From contig CM049315.1 of the NCBI GenBank assembly GCA_026874595.1, positions 65,471,389-65,535,388 of the forward strand: a stretch of DNA of 64,000 nt. Direction: 5' to 3'. The notes beneath the pieces were generated by a model. It did no database searches. It was not told where the DNA came from and saw only the letters and a program-made list of their open reading frames with translations. Each line of letters begins with the position of its first letter. Position 1 is the first letter of the stretch. Shown here in pieces: positions 36,553 to 47,851 of the stretch. Origin of the DNA: Sipunculus nudus. Taxonomy: Eukaryota; Annelida; Sipuncula; Golfingiida; Sipunculidae. The translations under genes and the position numbers were made by a program.

Positions 36553-39500
36553 ATGGCGGATCGAGCACAGATCGGAGGTATGGGTCCGTTTTAGGAGACC
36601 ATAGAGGACTGGCAGTCGTACGGTGAGCGACTAGAGCAATTTATTATTGCCAACAATGTGAGTACAGATAAGAAAGTAGCCACGCTACTGACTGTAGTTG
36701 GTCCTAAGACTTATAAACTGTTGAAAAACCTTGTGGCCCCGGCTAAGCCGAGCGAGTTGACTTTCGATGCTTTGATAAAAGCTCTAGCGGATCATTATTC
36801 CCCAAAGAGATTAGTTATCCATGAGAGATACCTGTTTAATCAAAGAAATCAAGAACCAGGAGAGACTATTAACCAGTATTTGGCTGTGCTTAAGCAGTTG
36901 GCCAGTACATGTTAGTATCGGGAAGTCCTGGAGGACATGTTAAGAGATCGCCTTGTGTGTGGCCTGTCAAATGAACAGATTAGACGTCGGTTATTTGCTG
37001 AGCATGACCTAACTTTCAAAAAAGCTGTAGACATAAGCTTATCTATGGAATCGGCATCCCAGGCTAGTGCAGAGTTGACCAAAGGTGCTGGTGCTTTTGT
37101 CAGATCAACAGGCACTCATTATGTGACTAGTAACACAGATGCGGGGCGACAACCCCTAAATCCACGCAAGTGGGTGCGTTCACCACCAGTTGTAGGCCCA
37201 TGTGGTAGATGTGGTGGCTCACATGATAAAGGAAGTTGTCGGGTTAAGGAAGCTTCGTGCTATCGGTGTGGTGAAAAGGGACATTTGCAAAAGAGATGCC
37301 CTCAAGGCTTTAAGGGACAGAAGCCACAGCCACCTAGGAATGTGACATCCAACAGGGGGAGATCCCGGAGATATAAACGGTACCAAACACACAGCACAGA
37401 GCACGTTGGTGAGTTTAGTGAGTCTAGTTCAGAGTCTGAGCCCCTTTACTACATTAGAGCAGGCACTCATGAACCCATAACGGTTGTCATGCGAATCAAT
37501 GGGAAGAAGGTTCGTCTAGGGGTAGATACAGGTTGTGGTGTATCTATACTGCCATATCGGTTATACACAGATCATTTCTCTGATGTGCCATTAGAACCAA
37601 CTGAAGCTGTCTTTGAGAGTTACTTTGGTGATTGCAAGCAGTCTTGTGGTAAAATTACAGTTGATGTTAAGTACAATCACACTCATTTTGAAAAGATGAG
37701 GATGTATGTGGTAGACACTCCGGGTCCAGCCTTGATTGGTCGACAGTGGCTGACGCAGATACAGTTGGACTGGCATTCTATCAAAATGAGTCATGTTAAT
37801 GACAATGACTAGGAGTTTACACAGATATTGGAAAGATACTCGGACCTATTCACAGATGAGTTGGGTTGTTTAAAACACATTAAAGCTGAGTTGTTTGTTG
37901 ACCCAGATGTTCAGCCAAAGTTCATGAAGGCCCGACCAGAACCTTATGCACTTAAACCAAAAATCCAAACCGCACTCCAAAAGTTACAAGAACAAGGTGT
38001 TATTTCGCCAGTGCCGTCTTCGTCCTGGGCGACTCCCATAGTACCTGTGGTTAAAGGTGACCAGACTATTCGGATATGTGGAGATTTTAGATTAACTGTT
38101 AATCCAGTGTTGCAAGATGTTAAATACCCAATCCCACGGATTGAGGATATGTTTGCTGCTTTAGCAGGAGGACAAAGGTTCTCTAAGATTGATCTAGCTT
38201 CAGCATACTTACAAATGGAGTTGACAGAGAGTTCAAAGCAGTTTACGACTATCAATACTAGTCAAGGGCTGTACCAGTTTAACCGGCTTCCATTCGGCGT
38301 GAAGACAGCCCCATCCTTATGGCAGCGTGCCATTGAACAGGTGTTAACCGATTTACCAGGGTTACACTTGTACCTGGATGACATTTTGGTAACAGGGTGC
38401 ACAGATCAAGAGCATTTGCAGAACCTAGAAAATGTCATGCAACGACTTTCAGAGCATGGACTGACAATCAAACGCAGAAAATGTCAGTGGTTTTGTAAAG
38501 AAGTGTCGTACTTGGGACATCGTATTGACAGTCAAGGCTTGCATACAGATAATGACAAACTGGACGCGATTGTACAGGCTCCTGCACCTACAGACAAGAC
38601 ACAGTTACAAAGTTTCCTTGGACTGGTAAACTACTATGGGAGGTTTTTACCTAGTCTCAGTACAGTACTTGCTCCACTGAACATGCTACGTGGTAAGAAT
38701 GTGAAGTTCCATTGGAATAGGGATTGTGATGACGCATTCGAAAGAGTGAAACAGATGTTAATTTCGAGTGATGTGTTGGTTCATTACAATCCAGAGTTAC
38801 CTGTGAAATTGGGCTGTGATGCTTCACAGTATGGTATCGGTGCGGTGATTTCTCACATACTGCCGGACGGAAGTGAAAAGCCTATCGCATTTGCGTCAAG
38901 ATCACTAACAAAAGCAGAAAAAAACTATAGCCAGATTGACAAGGAGGCTCTTTAATTAGTGTATGGAGTGAAAAAGTTCCATTCCTATTTGTATGGTCGA
39001 AAGTTTCAGATGGTTACTGATCACAAACCACTGACAGCCATATTTAATCCAAGTGCCAAGACGCCATCGATTACAGCTGCGCGTATGCAACGGTGGGCTG
39101 TCACACTTTCCGCTTATGATTACGACATAGTGTTTCGCAATACTACCGCGCACGCTAATGCTGACACATTGTCTAGATTACCGAGTAAAACTGAAGAGTC
39201 AACCAGAATGGATAGTGCCACTGTGTTCCACATGAAACAGATGGACATATTGCCTGTAACGGTGAAACAGCTACAGGTAGAAACACGTCGCGACCCTATT
39301 TTATCCAAAGTGTTCCGTTGTGTACAAAATGGTTGGTTATATAACGCTGATCCAACACTGAAGCAGTACTTTGTGCATAAATAATGAACTCTCGATACAA
39401 CAGAATGTATTGGTATGGGGGATACGTACAGTGATTCCGAAGAAACACCAAAACAAAGTGCTCAATACTATTCATGAAGGTCACATAGGCATTACAAAGA

Positions 39501-40693
39501 TGAAACAGCTGGCTAGGAGCTATGTTTGGTGGCCTAAGATAGACCATGATATTGAAGATATTGTGAAGGGTTGTGTTAGTTGTCAGCAAACTCAAAAGAT
39601 GCCAGCGCCTGCACAATTACATCCTTGGGAGTTTCCTGAAACACCCTGGTACAGAATACACATAGACTTCGCAGGCCCATTCATGGACAGAATGTTTTTG
39701 GTAATCACGGATGCAGCGACTAAGTGGCCAGAAATCTTCATTACCAAAACTACTACCGCTGAGTTGACTGTATCAACTCTCAAAACTGTTTTTGCGCGTT
39801 TTAGTGTACCGCAACAAGTTGTATCTGATAATGGACCGCAGTTTCATTCAGACACATTTCAAAGTTTCATGCAGCGCAATGGAGTCAAACACATTTTTAG
39901 TGCTCCATATCATCCGTCCACTAACGGAGCAGCTGAAAGGCTGGTACAATCTTTCAAGAACTCATTAAAGGCTGCTGTAAATGATTCAGGTACGCTCCAA
40001 CAGAAACTGGACAGTTTCCTGGTAAGCTACCGGAATGCCCCTCATTCCACTGCTGGTGTTTCACCAGCTCAGCTGATGTTCGGGAGACCTATACGTACTC
40101 GACTGGATTTGTTGAGGCCCGATCTCCAATGTCAAGTTCAACAGAAACAGGCAGAGCAAATCGCTAGGCGTGGAGGAAGGATGAGAGATTTCCAGATTGA
40201 TCAAACAGTTTTAGTGAGAGATTATACTGACAGTAGCAGGAAGTGGGTACCAGCTGTTGTAGTTATGCAGACTGGTCCAGTGAGTTATGTGGTAAGATTA
40301 GAAAGTGGAATTGAAATTAAGAGACACACAGATCAGATAAGAGACTCAGTGTCATTGAAACCTGGTATTATTGAATCTGAGATTGTGGCACCAACAAACA
40401 CACCATGTGATGCAGCACCTAGTGCTCCCCATTGTGCAGGTGATGCTGCAATGTCATATGATGATCATGTACCTACAGATGTGATTGTTAATGTGTCAAA
40501 ACCACCTGATGTAACTACTGTGCAGACTACATCCGAATCAGAACCTGATGTTTCTTTAAGTTCATGTATACCCTCAACAGAGCGCGAATCTGGTGTTAAG
40601 AGTGGTCCACAGACAAATTCTGCAGTATCTGAACCCGCTGTTCAAAGACGTAGTAAGCGACAGCGCAGGAAACCAGAGAAACTGAACTTATAG
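36553..40693 (+). pseudogene. Ty3/Gypsy-type gag-pol, degenerate
   Basis: One frame from the ATG at 36553 encodes a gag domain, a CCHC knuckle (CYRCGEKGHLQKRC, ~37258), protease (GVDTGCGVSIL, ~37520), reverse transcriptase with YLDDILV (~38370) and RNase H (LGCDASQYGIG). After one frame change near 39380, integrase follows with an HHCC finger (H..H..C-VSC, ~39470-39590), the DDE core (IDFAGPF, SDNGPQF, PSTNGAAERL) and a GPVSYVV module. Stop codons at 36592, 36913 and 37810 (TAG) and 38953 and 39382 (TAA) break the frame. Domain order places it in Ty3/Gypsy, close to the K02A2.6-like/Mag type common in invertebrates. The integrase block of 440 codons is intact. Confidence 0.93.
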
Positions 40694-40773
40694 TGTTTGC
40701 ACATGTTCTTTGCACTTACTTGGTAATTGTATTCTTGTGTTTTTAATAATTACAGTTGATATGTTATGTGGCT

Positions 40774-40787
40774 AAGAGGGGAGGAGA
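40774..40787 (+). promoter_or_regulatory. Polypurine tract of the Ty3-type element
   Basis: AAGAGGGGAGGAGA sits immediately before TGTGGTATATTTG, the expected primer for plus-strand synthesis at an LTR boundary, 80 bases after the integrase stop. Confidence 0.7.
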
Positions 40788-41120
40788 TGTGGTATATTTG
40801 CATTATTATGACGTGCGGGACTTATTACGGTTTATCATTATAAGCGATACCAGTTTTTAGCATATTTGCACCATTGATATAACTGTACCTGTCTGTCGGA
40901 TGTTACCGCGGTTGTGTGCTGATCATGAAGGATTAAACACGTGTATTGCACAAAGTTTTCAATGTCTTTGCCGTGCATCTTCTTGTGTGCATGTCTATAA
41001 CACTGTTAAAGCTTGTTGCCCTGTGAGTGCTTGTGGAATTTGGGGAACGAATACTAAGCTCTTTATTGCGTGAAAGGTAACCCCGTAGTCAGTCACAACC
41101 TGCAGTTTTGTTGCTGTCCA
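40788..41120 (+). repeat. Candidate 3' LTR (end uncertain)
   Basis: Begins TGTGGTATATTTGCATTA. It contains 'gttaaagcttgttgccctg', resembling the poly(A)/R region of such elements. I find no matching 5' LTR or tRNA primer site upstream of 36553, so the copy looks 5'-truncated. The right boundary is a guess. Confidence 0.45.
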
Positions 41121-41530
41121 ATGTTTCCAGAGTATTTATTTTATTTCTCTGTGCATATTCATATGCCATCTCTCGAGTGGCCGTTGATGTCGGCGAATGA
41201 TGTAGTCTAGATGCTGTCTGAAGATGATGTACCGGTTCAGTTTCCTTATATTAATTAAAAACCTTGGAACTGGGAATAACTTGGTGTCAGCCTGATTTTG
41301 TCCAATCCTTCCTTCCTGGCCATTTTTTTTACATATCGCAGTGTTGATCGTGATATATTTAAGTCTTTTAGCGGTTTTCTTTCACTTTAAGTACGTCTGC
41401 GACTGCTTTTTGCATCATAGCCGCCGAAGTCTGTCCAAACGTCTCGCGCTTTCAGGTGTAATTGAATGGCATTTTTGTCTTCTGCCTGCCATGAAAAAAG
41501 CCTTATTTAGATCATAACGAAAAGATTTTA

Positions 41531-41622
41531 CAGTGGCGTAAACAAGGGGGCCGCAGGGGGCTATCCCCCCCCCGGTCGCATCAAGTAATAGCCGTCCTTT
41601 CTGAATTTCAATTGATCTAATA

Positions 41623-41672
<50 letters not shown>

Positions 41673-41689
41673 TTAAATTGCCTTTGCTA
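41531..41689 (+). mobile_element. hAT-like element end with (AT)n, truncated
   Basis: The tip CAGTGGCGTAAACAAGGGG and paired G/C runs look like a hAT-derived MITE. An (AT)n tract (about 41622-41669) leads directly to the CACTG tip at 41690, and the other end of this element is not visible. Confidence 0.4.
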
Positions 41690-41735
41690 CACTGAAAACC
41701 TAGATTAGTCATTTTGACTAACTTAGGTTAGTAAA
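41690..41735 (+). repeat. Left terminal inverted repeat of the CMC element
   Basis: CACTGAAAA, a few variable bases, then GATTAGTCATTTTGACTAAC and TTAGGTTAGT. The inverted right end gives GTTAGTCAAAGTGACTAAC and TTAGATTAGT at the same spacing. Confidence 0.8.
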
Positions 41736-42345
41736 TCCTTCCTGACGAACAATTTGTCAATATTGACCAATCTATATTTGTCATTTTGACTACTGGTTCG
41801 TCAAAGGTAAGTTGTAACGAACATCGGTTAGTCGAGCCATGTGATTCGGTTAAGGCGACATCTACCCGCAGGCAAAGTAACCACAGAGACGCTGACCTTG
41901 ACGATCTCCATGCCATGTGAAGAAGAGGGTCTGAGACAGGGATAAATGTGAAGCCATTCCTCGTACCAGGTTGTATGTTTTACGTTATTTGTTTACTTTT
42001 ACTTCCATTAAAGCAATTGTCATACATATTTATCGTACACTCGCCATCACTTTGACACTGTGATCAGAGAATGGCTTGTCCTTTGGAAAGTTGAAGTATC
42101 TTCTCTCATTATCGCCCAAGAGTTAATGTTCCTCTTTAATTATTTGATTTTATGTCATTAGTATCAGGTATACGGTTTTCCCAAATAAAACATTATCCCT
42201 CCTTTATCATTATGTAATACAATTAGAAATAATATTTGTACCTACATTTCAGTGTAATATATGATCAGAACCACCAGTTTTACTTTTACCAATGCCAATG
42301 GTTTTGACTAATGTCTGGTCAAAATGACTAACCCTCAGTTAAAAT
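41690..42345. repeat. Left subterminal motif array
   Basis: TTAGTC/GACTAA modules and GACGAAC/GTTCGTC motifs cluster at 41712-41850. A further inverted pair 'gactaatgtctggtcaaaatgactaac' lies at about 42307-42333. In En/Spm elements such arrays are binding sites for an element-encoded protein. That role is inferred here. Confidence 0.65.
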
Positions 42346-42649
42346 AGATTTAATGTTACAGGCGTGTAATTGGTATTCAATATTGCTTTTATTGCAAATA
42401 TATGCAAACCTTAGGGCAATGCTATCCTTTCCTACTGCCATGCTGGTTTGAACTTGAAGTTCAGGCTCGTTTAACGCAAATCAAGTCAAGGGCTAAGGCC
42501 TATTAGCATTGCCAGTATTGGTATACTGCCTGTTCAGTGGTGTTAGGATAGAACTGTCTATAAGGTCAAACACACACACGTGACACACACACATATGTAT
42601 ATCCTGTGTGTAGGTTAAACTGGAAAATAAATGTTGAAAGGCTTGCATC

Positions 42650-45109
42650 ATGGCACTCCAAAAGAGACACTTTTTTCAATGCATGGCCTGTGAATATGAA
42701 AGTCGTCATTTTAGAAATATAATGTCACACTATCAGCTGGTTCATTCTCATGAATCAAACTTCCAGATGATATGTGGAATTGAAAACTGTCAGAAAACAT
42801 TCAAGAATGTTAGGTGCTATCAGGCACATATACAGAAGAAGCATATTACATTTGCAAATACACATTTTCGTTTAAGGAAACACATTAGTAACTCAACCCC
42901 ACAAACATCTCAATGTGAAGCTGTTGAAACAGCCAGTGACTCTTCATTACCTGATAACAGAGAATCTTTGATTGCTACACCAGAAAGGCATGGCACACTG
43001 GTTGTTGATCAGATCCAACAATTCTTGCTAGCACTGAGAGAAAAGCATAAATTACCTTCAAATATCTGTGGAATCCTAACCTCTGAAATGCAGAGCCTTG
43101 TGGCTGTCTCAAGGGCTGAATTGCATGCTCATACTGTAGATCTTTTGAAAAGACACAATATAGTTGATTTAGATGAAGAAGTGAGTGAGATATTCAGCAG
43201 CTACACTCATGTAGAGAATGCTTGTTGCCTGTTTAAAAGTAGCAAGGATCTTGATAGAATTGTTCACAGTAACCCACGGTTTGTGAAACCAGTTGAATAT
43301 AAACTAGACCCCAAAGACTCAAAGTCAACATACCAATACGTCCCAATATTAGAGAGCCTATCTACTTTTCTCCAGTATGAGGACGTTATAGCAGAAGTGT
43401 TGCAGGGACATAAAGCTCCTGAAGGAACAATATCAGACCTGTGTGATGGATTTGTTTTCAAAGATAATCCACTCATGAAGGATAACCCATCAGCATTACA
43501 AATAATGCTTTATCTAGATGATTTCCAAATTGTAAATCCTTTAGGCAATAAGTGCAAGTCATATAAACTAAGTGCCTTGTACTACCTTTTAGGTAATTTG
43601 CCTCCAAGATACAGATCAAAGCAACATGTAGTGCAGTTAGCTGCCCTTTTTAAGTCAAAACTGGGTAAGAAATATGGACTAGCAAATGTCATGAAACCCC
43701 TGATAAATGACTTGGCGAAGTTAGAGACAGAAGGGATTCACATCAATAAAGATGGCCAGATACATCATATCCTTGGTACAGTCCTTGTCTGTGTTGCAGA
43801 TAATTTAGCAGCTCATGAAATTGGGGGATTCTTTGAGAGTTTTAATGTTATGAGGTCATGCAGGACTTGTTTAGCAACAAAGGAAGAAGCTCAGAGTATG
43901 TACAATTCGTTGAAGGTAACTCCTAGAACTAAAGCATCTCACAATGCACAGCTTGAGATGATCAAGGTAGATCCAGAGGATGCGAGGTTGTATGGGGTGA
44001 AGGCAGATTCTCCACTCAACAAACTCAATTATTTTCATGTAATTGGAGGCCTTCCCAGTGACATAGCTCATGACCTATTTGAAGGAGTCATTCCAAATGT
44101 GTTAAAACATGTTATTAATTATTGCATTGAACAGGGATTCTTTACACATGATGAAATGAATGATGTCATTGCAAACTTTCCATATCAAGTCTCAGACAAA
44201 ATTAACAAACCAACTGGGGGGTCTGTTCAGGCTGGTAAAACAGTTTTTAAAGAGACGGCTATGGAATGCTGGACATTGGCAAGACTAATTCCTCTAATGC
44301 TTGGGCACAGATTACCCTCAGGTGACAAGAAATGGAATGTATTGTTGAATTGCCTTGACATGACTGAACAAGTCACATCTCCTGTTTCATCTGAAGGAGA
44401 ATGTGAATTCATGAGAGACACCATTGAGACATTTCTTTGCTCCTATAAAGAGCAATTTGATGTAGCTTTCAAACCCAAGGATCATTTTCTCATCCATTAT
44501 CCTGATCAGACCAAACATTATGGACCACTGATCCATGTTTGGACAATGAGATTTGAGGCTAAACATAGCTATTTCAAAGAGCTTATGAATAGGACAAAAT
44601 GTAGGAAAAACATCTGTAAATCCCTTGCATTTCGTCATCAAAATATGCAGGTTCTTCACAGTTTCAACAAGAACTTGCTGCAGGCTGGTAACTACACAGT
44701 TTCTTGTAGTGCCGTGGTACCTGTAGAAACACTTCCTGAACATGTTCAGGAAATTTTGCAACCACATACTGCAGGTTCAAATGATGTTTTCCAGGCAAGT
44801 AATATTCAGATAGATGGGGTAACTTACCAAAGTCCATGTGCCTTGTTCAAGGAAGCTACTGGTGATTTATGCCAATTCTACAAGATGGAGTCTTGTTTTG
44901 TCATCAATCACACATCACTGTTGCTATGCAGGCATCTTGACACAATAGATTATTGCAGACATGTTCATGCCTACAAAGCTAAAGAAACAGCAATCTTCAG
45001 CCTGATAAGGGTGACTGATCTTAAGGATCACCTTCCTTTGGGTCTGTACAGTATCTCTGATGAAATGTCTGCAGTTGTTCTTAGACATCAGTTTGCTGTC
45101 ACAAAATAA
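42650..45109 (+). CDS. C2H2 zinc-finger / CMC-type transposase-like protein (819 aa)
   Basis: A single uninterrupted exon from the ATG at 42650 to the TAA. Residues 1-70 hold two classical fingers: C11-x2-C14-x12-H27-x4-H32 and C42-x4-C47-x12-H60-x4-H65. After a linker comes a transposase-like core with acidic pair D290/D291 (YLDDFQIVNPLGNK), D384 (VADNLAAHEIGGF), a CxxC pair C404/C407 (SCRTC) and H474-D475-x2-E478 (AHDLFEGV). This spacing is what I would expect of a CACTA-superfamily DDE domain with its zinc-binding insertion; the catalytic assignment is inferred. Near residue 631 is WTMRFEAKH. Many multi-copy uncharacterised animal proteins share this plan. It lies 960 bp inside the left terminal repeat and probably cuts and joins the element, binding ends through its fingers. 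The intact frame argues for recent activity or selection. Confidence 0.8.
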   Translation: MALQKRHFFQCMACEYESRHFRNIMSHYQLVHSHESNFQMICGIENCQKTFKNVRCYQAHIQKKHITFANTHFRLRKHISNSTPQTSQCEAVETASDSSLPDNRESLIATPERHGTLVVDQIQQFLLALREKHKLPSNICGILTSEMQSLVAVSRAELHAHTVDLLKRHNIVDLDEEVSEIFSSYTHVENACCLFKSSKDLDRIVHSNPRFVKPVEYKLDPKDSKSTYQYVPILESLSTFLQYEDVIAEVLQGHKAPEGTISDLCDGFVFKDNPLMKDNPSALQIMLYLDDFQIVNPLGNKCKSYKLSALYYLLGNLPPRYRSKQHVVQLAALFKSKLGKKYGLANVMKPLINDLAKLETEGIHINKDGQIHHILGTVLVCVADNLAAHEIGGFFESFNVMRSCRTCLATKEEAQSMYNSLKVTPRTKASHNAQLEMIKVDPEDARLYGVKADSPLNKLNYFHVIGGLPSDIAHDLFEGVIPNVLKHVINYCIEQGFFTHDEMNDVIANFPYQVSDKINKPTGGSVQAGKTVFKETAMECWTLARLIPLMLGHRLPSGDKKWNVLLNCLDMTEQVTSPVSSEGECEFMRDTIETFLCSYKEQFDVAFKPKDHFLIHYPDQTKHYGPLIHVWTMRFEAKHSYFKELMNRTKCRKNICKSLAFRHQNMQVLHSFNKNLLQAGNYTVSCSAVVPVETLPEHVQEILQPHTAGSNDVFQASNIQIDGVTYQSPCALFKEATGDLCQFYKMESCFVINHTSLLLCRHLDTIDYCRHVHAYKAKETAIFSLIRVTDLKDHLPLGLYSISDEMSAVVLRHQFAVTK

Positions 45110-45110
45110 A
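45105..45110 (+). terminator. Poly(A) signal overlapping the stop codon
   Basis: AATAAA includes the TAA stop at 45107-45109, giving a very short 3' UTR. This compact arrangement is common in transposons. Confidence 0.45.
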
Positions 45111-46705
45111 ACTGACCATATTTATCATGATAACTTTATTTAAAGATAGTGTGTTATTGGTTAACTGGTTTGGACTTTTTTATGGGGTGGGTGGAGGGGC
45201 AGTTGTTTGGCATGACCTTTACCAGAAGTACTTGCTCTAATGTCTAAATTCCTTTTGTAAACCATAAACATTTATTTGAAATACTGATTGATAAAAAAAA
45301 GCACTTAAATCTGGTTCTGGTGAACCTAAGGCGATTAAGCTAGTTATTTGTATTCAGATTTAATTCAGCTATATGTCAATAGTGTTCTAACCATCATTCC
45401 AGTTTTTTTTAAATACAGTCTAGTAAAAGGTAGAGTAAGGGTTGCTTGTATAAATGAATTCATGTAAAATAACAGCAAGGGGCCTTGAATTTTTGGGGCT
45501 CAGCACATGTTTGTATCTATATTATAATTTAACTGGCCACGGTGGACTTTTGTAAAGAAACTCCGGTGTGGCTATGCAGCAGATATGCACGTGTTTGGTC
45601 TTGAACTATCAGGAATGATCCAAAGTGTGTCCAAAGGGGGGTCATTTCCCCTAGTATTACTCAAATCCTGATATATTTCACTTTTTTTATCAAGTGGCCA
45701 TTAATAGCACCACCTGTCAACAACTACAAGTGTGTGTTAAGGCAGAAAGCATTTTGTCACTGTGAATAAAGGGCAGAGGCCATAGATATTGTTTGTTTAT
45801 TTTGGTGATATCCTTACATTATTAAACAAAATTTGATTTAATCAATAAGGAATGGTAAGAAGGGTTGGAAATAAACATTTGTCTGATCTAGTCCTTATTA
45901 ATTTGCAAATTATTCTTAGGCATATTTTCCAAATGGCCTGTGCAACAGAATGTTCCATTGTAACAGGTTTTTGTTCTTTAATATGATAATATAGTTTAGC
46001 CACTCTTCAGTTCATTGAACCATTGGTCTGGTTTGCAAGAGCAAAATAAAGTACTGTAGTACTGTAGGTAACGACAGTAAGAATAATTATCTAAAATAGT
46101 AGCAAAAGGAAAGAGATAATCATCATCATCATTATCATTATATTGATTTTATATTGCAAGTTGTACCTATGCCTTATGACAGTTAAGTCTGTATTCACAT
46201 ATAATAGTTGAGTGCTAATTGGTCAATTATATCCATGATATTTCTTGCATAATCAATTAAATCATTTATTTTTTGCATAATTGATAAAAAAATTATGTTT
46301 GCACATCTAATGAAGTCATATTATCTCAATAAAGTATTCTTTTATTCTATCTGACATTTAAGAAAGACAGGGCTCCGAACAGCGAACAGCATTAAAACTT
46401 TACCTTGTGCAACAAACAAAAGTGTCAACAACCTGGCCAATACCTTGGCCGTTTCCGCGCAAATGGAAAAGCTCAATTCAGCGCGATTTTTTCAGCGCGC
46501 GTTTCCGCGCGCGTTTCCGCGCGCATGGAAAAGGGGCCTTATGTTAGAATGAATTTACTCTGTCAATATTTAAATGTTAAATAATAAAATAATATTTTCA
46601 ATATTCCCCTCTTTAAAAAAGCACAATTTCACCTGTCTTTCTTTTTCGTAAAATCTATCTTGCTCATGCATTATGTACTTCAGTATTATTTGTGTTTATT
46701 AACAG
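45111..46705. other. Spacer between the two genes, with a CpG-rich island
   Basis: Mostly AT-rich. At about 46376-46545 it turns abruptly GC-rich, with 'gcgcgcgtttccgcgcgcg' and repeated 'gtttccgcgc...atggaaaag' modules. This could be a promoter for the downstream gene or a small insertion. No open frame. Confidence 0.5.
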
Positions 46706-47022
46706 ATCCCAGCCATGTCTGACAAATACGAATACCATGTGACCTTTGGAGAGAAGAAAGACATTTTTACTGTTCAAGAGAAGAGTGACCTCAAAAAGCT
46801 TCTTACAGAAAGTTTTGGCATCCAAGAACCAAGTAGCTGTATAAAATTTCAAGTTTACATACCGGAATGGGAGGACTGGTGCAATAAAACCCTCAATGAC
46901 TTGCCGAGGAGAGCCAAATTAAGAATATCTGTTGATTCAAGTGAGGACAGTGGTACCAATGATCTACAAGGTGAAACCAGTGAGGCAAACCCAATCAAAA
47001 GGCCATCAACCAGTAAAATGAT
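46706..47022 (+). CDS. SAMD3-like gene, first coding exon
   Basis: Acceptor ...TTTATTAACAG at 46705, start ATG at 46715, donor GTAAGT at 47023. Encodes residues 1-102 plus two bases: the N-terminal globular region and an acidic Ser/Asp linker. Confidence 0.75.
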
Positions 47023-47816
47023 GTAAGTGTACCACAATGAAGAAAAAATCTAGGCTGGAAATTTGTTGAATATCAACATGAACTGCACAGCATTTATATA
47101 TTTATATGTTTTAAAGAAAGATAACATATCTCTTTTTTGCCACTTTCTTAATCACATTGTAAATACGTATAAGCATCCAAATTTATATTTAGAGATAAAG
47201 TACCCTTGGCTAAATTCACGGGTGTGATTTATTTTCTGAAAAAGAAACAGGTGTCAGATAAGCCCAAAAGGCTACAGTTAGATTTGAAAACTTATTATTT
47301 TTTATTTAAGATACCTTCCTACGTGATCTTTATCTCATAATTCACCCATATGTGGTTTTGACTAGTGCAATGTCATTATAACCCATTGGAGATTAAAAAT
47401 ATATGATATTTCATTTTCACAGTCCAAGTCCTGGAAGACAAATCTGGCCTGCAGAGTACAAGTTCCCTGAGTATATAATACCAGCAGCCATGATCAGCAA
47501 AATAAAGAACACTGGAAATTTGGACTCAAAGGACAGAAAGAGACTCCTGGATGGCTTGTATAATGATGTATCATCGAAATACACTCTGTAAGTTAGCCCG
47601 TTTCATATGAGCCATATGCTTCCAGTCAGTATTAAGTCTGGTTCCTAATATATCTGAGAACTCTGTAGATATATTAATGCACATGATGACTACATGTCAT
47701 TTCTTTGAATTTTAGTAAACATTTTAAAGGATATAAACCACTCAGACCAAAACCATAGAAAGCTAGGATTAAACATAATTTTTAACATGGTGTGGGGGGG
47801 GCATGCATATTTTTAC

Positions 47817-47851
<35 letters not shown>

